DNA of 64,000 nt from contig NZ_CP064703.1 of assembly GCF_023101085.1 (NCBI RefSeq), positions 7,192,001 to 7,256,000 of the forward strand. The letters run 5' to 3'. How positions within the stretch are numbered: the stretch's first letter is position 1; each line of letters opens with the position of its first letter. The notes under the pieces are model-generated. The model was not told the origin of the DNA, did no database searches, and saw only the letters and a program-made list of their open reading frames with translations. The DNA comes from Bradyrhizobium sp. 170. Lineage in GTDB: Bacteria > Pseudomonadota > Alphaproteobacteria > Rhizobiales > Xanthobacteraceae. Below, piece by piece: positions 8,837 through 18,756 of the stretch. Both the position numbers and the translations under genes were made by a program.

Positions 8837-10438
8837 ATGAACAAGCCCACCGCCCTCCCAACGCAAGTCGTCATTGTCGGAGGCGGGCCGGTTGGTCTTG
8901 GTCTCGCGATCGAACTCGGCCAGCGCGGCGTCAGGTGCATTCTGATCGAGCGCTACAGCAGTCCGCAGCAGATTCCGAAGGGTCAGAACCTGACCCAGCG
9001 CACGCTGGAGCACTTTTACTTCTGGGGTGCGGAGCCGGAGCTTCGTGCCGCGCGGACGATTCCGCGCGATTACGGCATCGGCGGCATGACCTCCTACGGC
9101 ACGCTGCTGAGCGGCTACAAATATGATTGGCTGCAGCGTGAGTTGGTGCGGCCCTATTACTTCACCGACAACGAACGGCTGCCGCAATATGCCACCGAAG
9201 CGGTGCTGCGGCATCGTTTGAGCCAGTTGCAAAGCGTCGAGACACTCTACGGCTGGAGCGCCGCCGGCATCGGGCAGGACGCGGATGGCGTGCAGGTGAC
9301 GATAGCCGAGCGCAACGGCGATCGTCGTCGCACGTTGCGGGCGGACTATGTGGTCGGCTGTGACGGCAGTCGCTCTTTGGTGCGTGATGCCGCCGGCATC
9401 ACCCAGACCCTGTCCGACCACGACCGGCTGATGGTGCTGCTGGTGTTCCGCTCGACCGGCCTGCACAGACTGCTCGAGCGCTTCCCCAACAAGTCATTCT
9501 ACAATGTGCTGCATCCCGACCTGAAGGGCTACTGGCAGTTCTTCGGCCGTGTCGATCTCGGCACCACCTGGTTCTTCCATGCGCCGGTGCCGCTCGGCAC
9601 CACCAAGGACAATTTCGATTTCCGCCGCTATCTGTATTCGGCGGTCGGTGAGGAATTTGACGTCGAATTCGAGCACACCGGCTTTTGGGATCTGCGCGTC
9701 GCAATCGCCGATCAATATCGCATCGGGCGCGTCTTCATCGCCGGCGACGCCGCGCACGGCCATCCGCCCTATGGCGGCTACGGCATCAACACCGGCCTCG
9801 AAGACGCCGTCAATCTCGGTTGGAAGCTTGCCGCAGCGCTGCAAGGCTGGGCCGGAGTGGATCTGCTGGATTCCTACGGTGAGGAACGGCGGCCGGTGTT
9901 CGTGTCGACCGCGCGGGACTTCATCGAGAAGGCGATCCACAGCGACAAGGATTTCCTGGCTAAATTCGACCCCGCGATCGACAAGGATGCGTTTGAAGCC
10001 GAATGGCTGGCGCGCTCGTCCGGTGCGCGTTCCGAGGTTAATTCGTTCGAGCCGAATTACGAGGGCTCGTCTATCGTCGCGGGTCCGCCCGGCGCCACCT
10101 GCAGCGCGATCGGGTCGCATGAATTCGCAGCCCGAGCCGGACATCATCTGGCGCCGCGCCAGCTTGCGTCGGGCCGCAATGTCTTCGAGGAACTGTGCGC
10201 CGGCTTTACGCTGCTCGATTTCGGCGCGCCGGACGTCGCGATCGCTGAAATCAGGCGCGCCGCCGAGGCCAGCGGCGTACCGCTCAAGCTGATCAAGGAT
10301 CACAGCGCGGAAAGCAGGGAATTCTACAAGACGACGCTGATCCTGGTTCGGCCCGATCAATTCATCGCCTGGACGTCGGATGGTGATGTGACGGACGCCG
10401 CCGGCATTATCCGTCGCATGATCGGCGGCTACCCCTGA
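8837..10438 (+). CDS. FAD-dependent monooxygenase (MhpA/PheA-like, with C-terminal thioredoxin-like domain)
   Basis: 533 residues from the ATG at 8837, which follows AGCCAGG; the frame is open further upstream but that part overlaps the promoter region. GGGPVGLG (residues 15-22) is the FAD fold, VVGCDGSRSLVRDAAG the DG block, and VFIAGDAAHGHPPYGGYGIN the GD block. The last 90 residues, ending VRPDQFIAWTSDGDV, match the C-terminal domain of phenol/3-(3-hydroxyphenyl)propionate-type hydroxylases. It probably hydroxylates an aromatic acid using NAD(P)H and O2. It is the first gene of a plus-strand set with the TPP enzyme, a TctC protein and a second, broken monooxygenase, behind a candidate IclR operator. 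Confidence 0.85.
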   Translation: MNKPTALPTQVVIVGGGPVGLGLAIELGQRGVRCILIERYSSPQQIPKGQNLTQRTLEHFYFWGAEPELRAARTIPRDYGIGGMTSYGTLLSGYKYDWLQRELVRPYYFTDNERLPQYATEAVLRHRLSQLQSVETLYGWSAAGIGQDADGVQVTIAERNGDRRRTLRADYVVGCDGSRSLVRDAAGITQTLSDHDRLMVLLVFRSTGLHRLLERFPNKSFYNVLHPDLKGYWQFFGRVDLGTTWFFHAPVPLGTTKDNFDFRRYLYSAVGEEFDVEFEHTGFWDLRVAIADQYRIGRVFIAGDAAHGHPPYGGYGINTGLEDAVNLGWKLAAALQGWAGVDLLDSYGEERRPVFVSTARDFIEKAIHSDKDFLAKFDPAIDKDAFEAEWLARSSGARSEVNSFEPNYEGSSIVAGPPGATCSAIGSHEFAARAGHHLAPRQLASGRNVFEELCAGFTLLDFGAPDVAIAEIRRAAEASGVPLKLIKDHSAESREFYKTTLILVRPDQFIAWTSDGDVTDAAGIIRRMIGGYP

Positions 10439-10507
10439 CAGCATACGCTCCGTCGTCAAATAAGAACAAAGCCAAAAGCCGGCAAGGAAACACAGGGAAT
10501 CAAGGGT

Positions 10508-12241
10508 ATGAGCCGTCATAGTGCCGCGCATTATTTCCTCGAAGGACTCGTCGACCTCGGCGTTAAATATATCTTCGCCAATCTGGGCACCGATCATGTC
10601 TCGCTGATCGAGGAGATCGCGCGCTGGGACCGCGAAGGCCGCAAGCATCCCGAGATCATCCTCTGCCCGCACGAGATCGTTGCCGTTCACATGGCTGGCG
10701 GCTACGCACTGGCGACCGGCAAGGGACAGGCGGTGTTCGTGCATGTCGATGCCGGAACTGCCAATGCCTGCATGGCAATTCAGAACCTGTTTCGTTATCG
10801 GGTGCCGGTGATGTTGTTCGCCGGGCGCGCGCCCTACACGCTGCATGGCGAATTGACCGGATCGCGCGACACCTATGTGCACTTCGTGCAGGATCCCTTC
10901 GACATCGCCAGCATCGTGCGGCCCTACGTCAAGTGGGAATATTCGCTGCCGTCCGGCATCGTCGTGAAGGAAGCGCTGGCCCGCGCCGGCGCCTTCATGC
11001 ACAGCGATCCGCCGGGGCCGGTCTACATGATGCTGCCGCGCGAGACGCTGGCCGAGGAATGGGACGAGGCACAGATGCCGACCTATGTCCCCGCGCGCTA
11101 TGGCGAGGTCGCGGTCGGTGGTATCGACCCTACCCGCGTCGAGGCCATCGCCACCCGATTAATGGCGGCGGACAATCCGATCGCGCTGACAGCCTATCTC
11201 GGGCGCAATGCGGACGCCGTCTCGGCGCTGGAGCGTCTCGCGCTTGCCTGCGGCATCCGGATCGCGGAATTCAACTCGATCGATCTCAACGTCTCGCAGG
11301 ACTCGGCGTGCTTTGCCGGCTTCGATCCGCTGCCTCTGCTGGAACAGGCCGACGTCGGGCTGCTGCTCGATACCGACGTGCCTTTTGTGCCGCAATACGC
11401 CAAGCGCGTCGAAGCCATCGACTGGATCCAGATCGACATCGATCCGTTGAAATCTGATTTCCCGATGTGGGGATTCCCGACCGACATCAGGATTCAAGCC
11501 GATTGCGCGACTGTTCTGCGGCAAGTGCTCGAGGTGGTCGAGGCACGCGCGGATGACCTCTATCGCAAGCGCGTCGCCGACCGCATCGCCAGCTGGAGCG
11601 GTACCCGCGATGCAGCGGCGACGCGCCGCGCAACCGCGGCCGCGAACAAGGGCCTGCCCGGCGCGCTCAGCGCGGCCTATCTGTTCGCAACCTTGAACCG
11701 TGTGTTGTCGCAGGACGATATCGTCGTCAACGAAGCGATCCGCAATGCGCCGCTGGTGCAGGAGCAGATCCGTCGCACGCAGCCACACAGCTATGTCGGC
11801 CTCGCCGGCGGAGGGCTCGGCTTTAGCGGGGGCATGGCGTTAGGGCTGAAGCTGGCGCAGCTGGAACGGCGCATCGTGCAGATCATCGGCGACGGCGCGT
11901 TTCACTTCTCGTCGCCAGACTCGGTATTCGCGGTCGCTCAGCAATATCACATTCCGATTCTGACGGTGGTGCTCGACAATGGTGGCTGGCAGGCAGTTAA
12001 ATCGTCGGTACAGCGGGTCTATCCGAAGGGCGTTGCCGCCGAGACCAATTCGTTTCAATCGCAACTGCGCTCGGGCCGGCAGGGCGAGCAACGACGCTTC
12101 TCCGATATCGGCCGTGCCTTCGGCGCGCATGGTGAATTCGTCAGCGAGCCCGATGAACTCGCCGCTGCGGTCGACCGCTGCCTCGCGGCTATCGACGGTG
12201 GAATCGCTGCCGTCCTGCATGTCCAGATCACGCCGCTCTAG
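10508..12241 (+). CDS. Thiamine-pyrophosphate-dependent enzyme (acetolactate synthase / benzoylformate decarboxylase superfamily)
   Basis: 577 residues, standard for the family. CPHEIVAVHMAGGYALATG carries the catalytic Glu56 that activates the TPP ring. The Mg-TPP motif is GDG (461-463) followed after 26 residues by DN (490-491) instead of the usual NN. The middle domain (residues 190-340) shows the Rossmann-like cofactor layer. The likely reaction is decarboxylation or carboligation of a 2-oxo acid; the real substrate is not readable. AAGGGT precedes the ATG. Between a flavin hydroxylase and a carboxylate-binding protein, it probably acts on an aromatic 2-oxo acid intermediate, but that is inference from context. 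Confidence 0.82.
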   Translation: MSRHSAAHYFLEGLVDLGVKYIFANLGTDHVSLIEEIARWDREGRKHPEIILCPHEIVAVHMAGGYALATGKGQAVFVHVDAGTANACMAIQNLFRYRVPVMLFAGRAPYTLHGELTGSRDTYVHFVQDPFDIASIVRPYVKWEYSLPSGIVVKEALARAGAFMHSDPPGPVYMMLPRETLAEEWDEAQMPTYVPARYGEVAVGGIDPTRVEAIATRLMAADNPIALTAYLGRNADAVSALERLALACGIRIAEFNSIDLNVSQDSACFAGFDPLPLLEQADVGLLLDTDVPFVPQYAKRVEAIDWIQIDIDPLKSDFPMWGFPTDIRIQADCATVLRQVLEVVEARADDLYRKRVADRIASWSGTRDAAATRRATAAANKGLPGALSAAYLFATLNRVLSQDDIVVNEAIRNAPLVQEQIRRTQPHSYVGLAGGGLGFSGGMALGLKLAQLERRIVQIIGDGAFHFSSPDSVFAVAQQYHIPILTVVLDNGGWQAVKSSVQRVYPKGVAAETNSFQSQLRSGRQGEQRRFSDIGRAFGAHGEFVSEPDELAAAVDRCLAAIDGGIAAVLHVQITPL

Positions 12242-12318
12242 CGGGCAATCCAGGCTTGTTCGCCGTGCACCAAGTTGTCGTCATTTCCATGCATTCTGCC
12301 CTGGGAGGGATCGAAATC

Positions 12319-13290
12319 ATGAAAGCCTTTTGCCGCCTGGCGCTGGCCGCCATCTGTTTGAGCTATTCCGCCTTCGTGCATGCTGCCGACGAGGTGAAAT
12401 ACCCGACCCGCCCGATTCGCATCGTCGTCGGCTTCACGGCGGGCGGCGGCAACGACATCATCGCCCGCATCGTCGGACAAAAACTGTCGGAAAGTCTCGG
12501 CCAGTCGGTCATCATTGAAAACAAGCCCGGCGCGGGTGCGATCCTTGCCACCGAATACGTCGCGCGATCTGCACCCGATGGCTATACGCTGCTGGTCGGT
12601 GCCAGCGGCGCCATGGTGATCAACCCGGCAGTCTATGAGAAGCTGAGTTACGATACGATGCGGGATTTCGCCCCGGTGTCCGAGCTTGGCTCGTTTCCAC
12701 TGATCCTAATCGTTAACGCGGCGTCGCCGTTCAAGTCGTTGGCCGATCTCGTCGCCTACGCCAAAGCGAATCCGGACAAGGCGAATTATTCGAGTTCCTC
12801 CGCCGCCTTCCAACTCGCGACCGAGCTTTTCAAGCAGAAGACCGGCGCGCCGATGCAGATGATTCCCTACAAGGGCGCCAACGATTCCGTCACCGCGGTG
12901 ATCTCCGGCGAGGTGACCGCGACGATCGCCGATTCTGGACCGGTGACCAGTCAGGTCAACGGCGGTCTGGCCCGCGCGCTGGCAGTTGCCGCACCGAAGC
13001 GGATGGACGGCTTGCCCGATGTGCCAACCATGAAGGAAGCGGGCGCTGACGTCGAAGCGGTGTTGTGGAGCGGCATATTCGTGCCCGCGGCGACGCCACC
13101 CGACATTGTCAGGAAGCTGGAGGCTGAATTCGTCCGCATCGCGCGGTTGCCGGACGTTATCTCCCGCCTAAAATTGCTCAACATCGAGTCCGTCGGCAAC
13201 TCGTCGGAGGAGTTTTCTCGCATCATCGCGACGGACCTAGAACGCTGGAGAGCGGTAGCCCGCGCCGGCAACATCAAGATGGCCCAGTAA
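12319..13290 (+). CDS. Tripartite tricarboxylate transporter substrate-binding protein (Bug/TctC family), second copy
   Basis: 323 residues. The start at 12319 is set by GGGAGGG eleven bases upstream and by a clean signal peptide (MKAFCRLALAAICLSYSAF, cleavage near VHAADE). Bug-family signatures follow: YPTRPIRIVVGFTAGGGNDI, VIIENKPGAGA, RSAPDGYTLLVG, MIPYKGANDSVTAVISG and VPAATPPDIVRKL. It is clearly diverged from the copy at 6772-7752, so the pair is not a recent duplication. It sits 77 bp after the TPP enzyme and 24 bp before the third monooxygenase, as part of the same operon. It probably presents a carboxylate substrate of the pathway in the periplasm. Confidence 0.88.
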   Translation: MKAFCRLALAAICLSYSAFVHAADEVKYPTRPIRIVVGFTAGGGNDIIARIVGQKLSESLGQSVIIENKPGAGAILATEYVARSAPDGYTLLVGASGAMVINPAVYEKLSYDTMRDFAPVSELGSFPLILIVNAASPFKSLADLVAYAKANPDKANYSSSSAAFQLATELFKQKTGAPMQMIPYKGANDSVTAVISGEVTATIADSGPVTSQVNGGLARALAVAAPKRMDGLPDVPTMKEAGADVEAVLWSGIFVPAATPPDIVRKLEAEFVRIARLPDVISRLKLLNIESVGNSSEEFSRIIATDLERWRAVARAGNIKMAQ

Positions 13291-13314
13291 AACGTTGTGC
13301 GCGGAGACGGGGAA

Positions 13315-15011
13315 ATGGCCGAGCAGCTGCATGCTGATGTCGTGGTGGTTGGCGCAGGTCCGGTCGGGCTGACTTTAGCAATGGATCTGGCCTGGCGGGG
13401 CGTCCACGTCATCGTGCTGGAATCCCGCGCGCCGGGCGATCCGCCCAGCGTCAAGTCGAACCACGTCTCGGCGCGCTCGATGGAAATCTTCCGCCGGCTC
13501 GGCGTCGCGCAAGAGGTGCGTGACGCCGGATTGCCAGCGGATTATCCCAACGACGTTGTCTATCGCACCGCGTTTCTCGGCCGCGAAATCACGCGTATCA
13601 AAATTCCGTGCCGCGCCGAGCGCTACACGGCCAAGGACGGCCCGGATACCTGGTGGCCGACGCCGGAGCCGCCCCACCGGATCAACCAGATCTATCTCGA
13701 ACCGGTGTTGTTCGCCCATCTGTCGGCGATGCCGAGCGCACGCATTTTCAACGGCACATCACTGGTCGATTTTACGCAGAACACCGAACGAGTCAGTGCC
13801 TTCGCCACCGCGAATGGCAAGGAGATCGAGATCTCCTGCAAATTCCTGATCGGCTGCGACGGCGGCCGCTCGCTGGTGCGCAAGAAAATCGGCGCGACGC
13901 TGAGCGGCGACGTCGCATTGCAGCATGTGCAGTCGAGTTACATTCGCGCGCCGAAGTTGCTCGGAATGCTGCTGGAACAAGGTAGCACTCCGGCATGGGC
14001 ATCTTTCGCATTGAATGCGCGGCAACCCGGCAACGTCTACGCTATCGACGGCAAACAGAACTGGCTGGTCCATGTCTATCTCAAGCCTGAAATCACGGAC
14101 TTTGAGGCGGTCGACCGCGACGCCGCGATCCGCACCGTGCTCGGCGTCGACCAGGATTTCGAATATACGAATTGCTCAGCAAGGAAGACTGGGTCGGGCG
14201 CCGCCTGATCGTCGACAAGGTGCGCGACGACAAAGTCTTCATCTGCGGCGATGCCTGTCATCTATGGGTGCCCTATGCCGGCTACGGTATGAATGCCGGC
14301 ATCGCCGACGCCGCCAACCTGGCGTGGCTACTGGCGGCCCGGCTCGAAGGCTGGGGCGCGGAGGGAATATTGGCAGCCTATGCAGCCGAGCGCCTTCCGA
14401 TCACCGATCAGGTTTCGCGCTTCGCGATGGACCATGCGCACGCAATGACCGAGACGCGAAAATCCGTAAGAGACGAAATCGAGGCCGACGGGCCGGAGGC
14501 CGACGCCTATCGCGCCGCAGTCGGCAAGACGACTTATGACCTCAATGTGCAGCAGTATTGCTGCGCGGGATTGAACTTCGGCTATTTCTATCAAGGTTCA
14601 CCGATCATCGCGTATGATGGTGAAGATGCGCCCTCTTATACGATGGGAGAGTTCACGCCATCGACAGTTCCGGGTGCCCGCCTGCCCCACATCTGGCTCG
14701 CAGATCGACGTTCGCTTTATGACGCGATAGGACCATATTACACGCTGCTGCGACTGGACCCGGACATAGACGTATCCGGTCTGACAAATGCCGCAGCGGC
14801 TGCCTGCGTCCCGTTGACGGTACTTGATGTATCCAGCCCTGAAGCGGCGGAGTTGTGTCCGCACAAGCTCATATTGGTCCGACCAGACCAGCATGTCGCT
14901 TGGCGGGGAAATGACATCTCAGCCGATCCCGGTCGACTCGTAGAGATCGTCCGTGGCGCGAGATCCGCAAGTAAAGCCACGCTTTTGCAAGCTGACGTTT
15001 GCCCGAAATAG
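13315..15011 (+). pseudogene. FAD-dependent monooxygenase broken by a frameshift
   Basis: The two frames together make one about 565-residue flavin hydroxylase. The first part begins at ATG 13315 (GGAGACGGGG upstream) with GAGPVGLTLAMDLAWRG and the DG block IGCDGGRSLVRKKIG. It runs out of frame near 14168 and ends at 14208. The second part resumes as LLSKEDWVGRRLIVDKVRDD, FICGDACHLWVPYAGYGMN and ends with the C-terminal domain LILVRPDQHVAWRGND at 15011. The combined length is 2 modulo 3, so a single lost base around GAATATACGAA explains it. Either a recent inactivation or an assembly error is possible, because the rest of both parts is well conserved. It closes the catabolic operon. Confidence 0.8.
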
Positions 15012-15328
15012 TGGGGGTCACACTGTTGCTAACGTCGTTGTTGCCACTTTTCGGACCTCGTCGTTTCCCCGAACGGCAGCTTCGCGCCACAAGCGGAAGT
15101 CACGGGACGTCACTCCGGAAGTCCGGAGGTACGCCTCGTAGAGCCTGGCTGACGAGATGGAACAGGAGCCGCCGGATTGTGCGAAGGGAAGATAGCCCAA
15201 CTCGTCGAGGCTGAACATGAACGGAAGCCGGGCCTTCTGTTCACGGGGAATTCAGTTTCGCGGGCTAACGTGATCTCACGGCCACAGAGGTGGCCGGGTT
15301 TCCAGCCCCTAAACTGAAAGGACACCAC
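15012..15328. other. Intergenic stretch holding only the IstB remnant
   Basis: Apart from the IstB remnant, no gene is supported. AAAGGA just before 15329 is the ribosome-binding site of the next gene. Confidence 0.4.
15100..15218 (-). pseudogene. Remnant of an IS21-type IstB helper ATPase
   Basis: DELGYLPFAQSGG (15206-15168, minus strand) is the Walker B region of IstB. In the next frame LLFHLVS follows, and then RLYE in the first frame, reproducing the IstB order with two compensating shifts. Nothing else of the element is recognisable. Confidence 0.6.
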
Positions 15329-15559
15329 ATGCTCAAGAATATATCTGTTCCGGTTCTTGTTGCATCGCTCCTCGCTGGATCAGCAGTAATTGCTGCCGGT
15401 AGCGCCATAGCTCACGATACCAAGTCTTCTGTGGACGCAAAGGCGCAGGCGACAGTAGACCAGCCGGTCGCGCTGGGTAACACCGATATGTCGGCCGCCA
15501 AGAAGGCCGCGAAGAAGACCAAGACCAAGAAGGGCACGACGACAAAGAAGGAGACGTAG
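15329..15559 (+). CDS. Small secreted protein with lysine-rich tail
   Basis: 76 residues from the ATG at 15329 (AAAGGA, six bases spacing). The first 27 residues are a signal peptide (MLKNISVPVLVASLLAGSAV, then AAGSAIA before HD). The mature part is short and ends in a lysine/threonine-rich tract (KKAAKKTKTKKGTTTKKET). No known domain. Such basic tails bind nucleic acid or anionic polymers, but the signal peptide places it outside the cytoplasm. The tail resembles the 18-residue peptide at 58476-58532. Reading frame and start are well supported; function unknown. Confidence 0.7.
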   Translation: MLKNISVPVLVASLLAGSAVIAAGSAIAHDTKSSVDAKAQATVDQPVALGNTDMSAAKKAAKKTKTKKGTTTKKET

Positions 15560-15623
15560 GTCCTCGCGCTTGCGGGAGGTGCGCGATGACGCGGCTGAAG
15601 CGGCATCGCGCACCGCGTCGATC

Positions 15624-15680
15624 AATGTCCGCTAAGCGCCAGAAGCGGCCATTCCTCCTAAGGCAGCTTTTGACTCCAAT
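15624..15680. repeat. Interspersed repeat, module B
   Basis: ATGTCCGCTAAGCGCCAGAA then GCGGCCATTCCTCCTAAGGCAGCTTTTGAC; CCGCT and AGCGG form the inverted arms. Same family as the copies at 40750 and 50392. Confidence 0.65.
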
Positions 15681-15800
15681 GCGGGCACAATGCCTCCTTT
15701 CAAGTCTGCTGTGCGCCAAAAATACAACGTTGACTTCGACGGTACCTCGAAGTCGCCAGGACTAGACTTCTACAATCGGCGGACCAACTCCAACCGACCG

Positions 15801-16097
15801 TCAAACGAGTGGGGAAAATGGAGGATGTCGACATTTTAATTCGCAGGGCTTCGGTCGTCCACTATGACCTGCAAGAAGCCGCGGTCGCATCGCCTCGACG
15901 CCATAGATCGAGGCCAGCATCTCCGGCGTGATTGCGGCGTCGGGTGAGCCGGCGGCGTGTAGCGCGCCATTCTTCATCACGATGATCTTGTCGGCCCAGC
16001 GTGCTGCGAATGTCAGGTCATGCAGGACGACTATGGCGATACGCCCCTCGCTCCCACCTTGGCCATCATATCGCTTTTGCTGGCGGACGAACATCAT
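15801..16097 (-). pseudogene. C-terminal fragment of an iron/haem-type ABC transporter ATPase
   Basis: The frame carries VVLHDLTFAARWADKIIVMK (H-loop histidine), then NGALHAAGSPDAAITPEMLA and SIYGVEA, which match the end of FecE/HmuV/BtuD-type ATPases. Walker A, signature and Walker B are all missing. The first 20 residues and the last 30 do not fit the family. No permease or binding protein is nearby, so this is a stranded fragment. Confidence 0.65.
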
Positions 16098-16169
16098 TGA
16101 GCCCGTATCTCGGCTCCTGTCGGCGCAGTGTCATGTCGCAACTCCGATCTACGCGACAGAACCGGCGGG

Positions 16170-17363
16170 TCAGACGGTGCGCTTCAGCGGCTCGACCAGA
16201 TCGGTCTTCTCCCAGGAGAAGCCGCCTTCATTGTCCGACGTACGGCCGAAATGGCCGTAGGCCGCGGTACGCGCGTAGATCGGCTTGTTGAGGTCGAGAT
16301 GCTTGCGGATACCGCGCGGCGTCAAATCCATCGCCCGCGCAGCGGCCTTCTCGAGCTCGTCCTCCGGCACTTTTCCGGTGCCGTGCGTGTCGATATAGAT
16401 CGACAGCGGACGCGCCACGCCGATGGCATAAGCAAGCTGCAGCGTGCAGCGGTCGGCAAGGCCGGCCGCGACGACGTTCTTGGCGACGTAGCGCGCGGCA
16501 TAGGCGGCGGAACGGTCGACCTTGGTCGGGTCCTTGCCCGAGAACGCACCGCCGCCATGCGGGGCCGCGCCACCATAAGTGTCGACGATGATCTTGCGGC
16601 CGGTGAGGCCGGAATCGCCATCGGGACCGCCGATGTAGAACTTGCCGGTCGGATTGATGTGCCAGATGGTCTTGCCGTTGATCCACTCCTTCGGCAACGC
16701 CTCGCGCACATAGGGCTCGACAATGTCGCGAACCTGATTGGAGGTCAGGTCCTCCACCAGATGCTGGTGCGAGACCACGATCTCGCGGACGCCGACCGGC
16801 TTGCCGTTCTCGTACTGCACGGTGACCTGGCTCTTGGAGTCCGGCCCCAGCACCTTCTCCCGGCCGGAATGGCGGGCTTCCGAGATCAGCCGCAAAATCT
16901 TGTGGGCGTAAAAGATCGGCGCCGGCATCAGGTCCGGCGTCTCGTTGCAGGCATAGCCGAACATGATGCCCTGGTCGCCCGCGCCCTCCTCCTGGTTGCC
17001 GGGCTGCAGCGCGTCGACGCCCTGCGCAATATCGGCGGACTGCGGATGCAGCAGGATCTCGATATCGCAGGTTTCCCAGTGGAAGCCTTCTTGCTCGTAA
17101 CCAATGTCCTTGATGGCGCCGCGCACCACGCCTTCTATCTGCTCGTTGGTGACGGACGTCGGACCGCGAGTTTCGCCCGCGATCACCACCTTGTTGGTGG
17201 TGGCGAGCGTTTCGCACGCGGCACGGATCGCCCAGGGATCGATGCCCGCCTTTGGACCTTCGCGGTAAAACAGGTCGACGATCTCATCAGAGATACGGTC
17301 GCAGACCTTGTCCGGATGACCCTCGGAAACCGACTCGCTGGTGAACAGATAGGACGCGCGCAT
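16170..17363 (-). CDS. metK: S-adenosylmethionine synthetase
   Basis: 397 residues from the ATG at 17363, with GGGGGG about ten bases upstream; a TTG directly before it is less likely. It makes SAM from methionine and [23 protein letters not shown] is the N-terminal substrate loop, [10 protein letters not shown] the adenosine-binding hexapeptide region, and [20 protein letters not shown] the phosphate-binding loop. Full length, no anomalies. It follows galE on the same strand with a 79-bp gap. I looked at that leader for a SAM riboswitch and saw no convincing match. Confidence 0.97.
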   Translation of the reverse strand: MRASYLFTSESVSEGHPDKVCDRISDEIVDLFYREGPKAGIDPWAIRAACETLATTNKVVIAGETRGPTSVTNEQIEGVVRGAIKDIGYEQEGFHWETCDIEILLHPQSADIAQGVDALQPGNQEEGAGDQGIMFGYACNETPDLMPAPIFYAHKILRLISEARHSGREKVLGPDSKSQVTVQYENGKPVGVREIVVSHQHLVEDLTSNQVRDIVEPYVREALPKEWINGKTIWHINPTGKFYIGGPDGDSGLTGRKIIVDTYGGAAPHGGGAFSGKDPTKVDRSAAYAARYVAKNVVAAGLADRCTLQLAYAIGVARPLSIYIDTHGTGKVPEDELEKAAARAMDLTPRGIRKHLDLNKPIYARTAAYGHFGRTSDNEGGFSWEKTDLVEPLKRTV

Positions 17364-17442
17364 CAAGTACCCCCCTTTTTCCGTCCCGACCTCGGCGGTC
17401 CTTCGTAATGTGTCTTAAAACCAACACCGTGAGTAAGCCTGA

Positions 17443-18474
17443 TCATGCCGGAACGCCGAGTTTCAGCTGCCGCTCCCAGCTCAGCGCGTGCTGCACGATC
17501 TGCTCGAGATGGTCGTGACACGATCTCCACCGCAGGATGGACTTCGCCTTTGCGTTAGATGCCACCAGGATAGCCGGATCGCCGGGCCTGCGTTCGCGCA
17601 TCCTCACGTCGAAATCGACGCGGCACACGCGCTTGACGACTTCGATCACATCCAGGACCGAGTAGCCACGGCCATACCCTACATTGCAGGTCAGGGACTC
17701 TCCCCCGCCTCGCAGATACGCCAGCGCATCGACGTGCGCCTGCGCGAGATCGGTGACGTGCACATAGTCCCGAATGCAGGATCCATCCGCGGTTGGATAA
17801 TCGCTGCCAAACACGTCCATGCCCTGCCGCCGACCCAACGCCGCCTGCACCGCGACGTGTATGAGATGAAATGCCTCTCGCGTGGACTGCCCCGAACGCC
17901 CCGCCGGATCGGCCCCTGCGACATTGAAGTAGCGCAGCGCACAATACCTGAGCGGGGTTGACGCTGCCGCATCTCGTAGCATCCATTCGGTGGCGAGCTT
18001 CGAGCGGCCGTATGGGTTGATTGGGAGCGTCGCGTTTTCCTCCTCAATCGGGATCGTTCGCGGCTCTCCGTAAACAGCGGCCGTCGACGAAAATATGAAG
18101 TGTGAAACGCCAGCGCGCTCGGCTTGTGAGATCAGCGCATGTGTGTTCACGGTATTGTTCAAATAGTATTTTCCGGGATCACGAACAGACTCAGCGACTG
18201 ATATGCTGCCGGCAAAGTGCACGATCGTATCAACAGAGTGGTCCTGCAGGATCTTGGCGACCATCGCAGCGTCGCCGCAGCTTGCACGATAGAATGGCAC
18301 GCCTTCCGGAACGGCGGCCCGCAGACCCGTGGATAGATCGTCGATTACGACGGCTCGCTCGCCCGCATCCAGCAGGGCCAGGACCGCGTGGCTTCCAATG
18401 TAGCCGGCTCCACCGGTGACCAGCACGCTGTTGCCATTCATCAATCGCGTCGTCCGGAGGTCCTGCATCGTCAT
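17443..18474 (-). CDS. galE: UDP-glucose 4-epimerase
   Basis: 343 residues of the extended short-chain dehydrogenase family. GGAGYIG (21-27) binds NAD, Ser130-Thr131 in FIFSSTAAVYG and Tyr155-x3-Lys159 in PYGRSK are catalytic. It interconverts UDP-glucose and UDP-galactose. In rhizobia this gene (also called exoB) supplies UDP-galactose for surface polysaccharides, which fits the large polysaccharide locus starting 850 bp away. AAGGTG lies just before two closely spaced ATGs (18474 and 18468), so the exact start is uncertain by two codons. Other epimerases with the same fold are possible but the match to GalE is close. Confidence 0.9.
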   Translation of the reverse strand: MTMQDLRTTRLMNGNSVLVTGGAGYIGSHAVLALLDAGERAVVIDDLSTGLRAAVPEGVPFYRASCGDAAMVAKILQDHSVDTIVHFAGSISVAESVRDPGKYYLNNTVNTHALISQAERAGVSHFIFSSTAAVYGEPRTIPIEEENATLPINPYGRSKLATEWMLRDAAASTPLRYCALRYFNVAGADPAGRSGQSTREAFHLIHVAVQAALGRRQGMDVFGSDYPTADGSCIRDYVHVTDLAQAHVDALAYLRGGGESLTCNVGYGRGYSVLDVIEVVKRVCRVDFDVRMRERRPGDPAILVASNAKAKSILRWRSCHDHLEQIVQHALSWERQLKLGVPA

Positions 18475-18561
18475 TCACCTTCTGTCCGTCCTGGTCCTGG
18501 CCGCAACCGTAAAACAGGCGGTCACAAGCCCCGCTCCGCCCCTCCTGAGCAGAACTGGTCT

Positions 18562-18756
18562 TCATTCTTCCCAACAAACAGGGCCGATGGCGATTTCGCC
18601 TGCATCGTCGACGCCAAGGAGCCTGTAGACTTTCCAGGTCATCAGAACTTTCTTGCAGTGCTGGCACCTGACCTCGTCGCTATCGCGCAGCCTTGGCGGA
18701 GGCGCGATAGAGGCAGAGCCGCACGTGTCGCATGCAAAGTCCCTTGCGATCTTCAT
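18562..18756 (-). CDS. Small zinc-ribbon protein
   Basis: 64 residues from the ATG at 18756, preceded by AGAGG; the frame is open further upstream but without a good start. Two Cys pairs, CDTC and CQHC, are about 20 residues apart, as in a zinc ribbon. The C-terminus reads GVDDAGEIAIGPVCWEE. No enzymatic domain. Small ribbons of this kind are usually DNA-, RNA- or protein-binding accessory factors. It is alone between galE and a membrane protein gene; function unknown. Confidence 0.6.
   Translation of the reverse strand: MKIARDFACDTCGSASIAPPPRLRDSDEVRCQHCKKVLMTWKVYRLLGVDDAGEIAIGPVCWEE

Noticed and set aside
9494-11002. 502-codon minus-strand frame
   Set aside because: Antisense shadow of the monooxygenase and TPP enzyme genes in GC-rich DNA.
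16128-17408. 426-codon plus-strand frame
   Set aside because: Antisense shadow of metK, whose motifs are unambiguous.
17364-17442. Possible SAM riboswitch before metK
   Set aside because: The 79-bp leader shows only a 4-bp hairpin (GACC/GGTC); no match to a SAM-II or SAM/SAH pattern that I could recognise.
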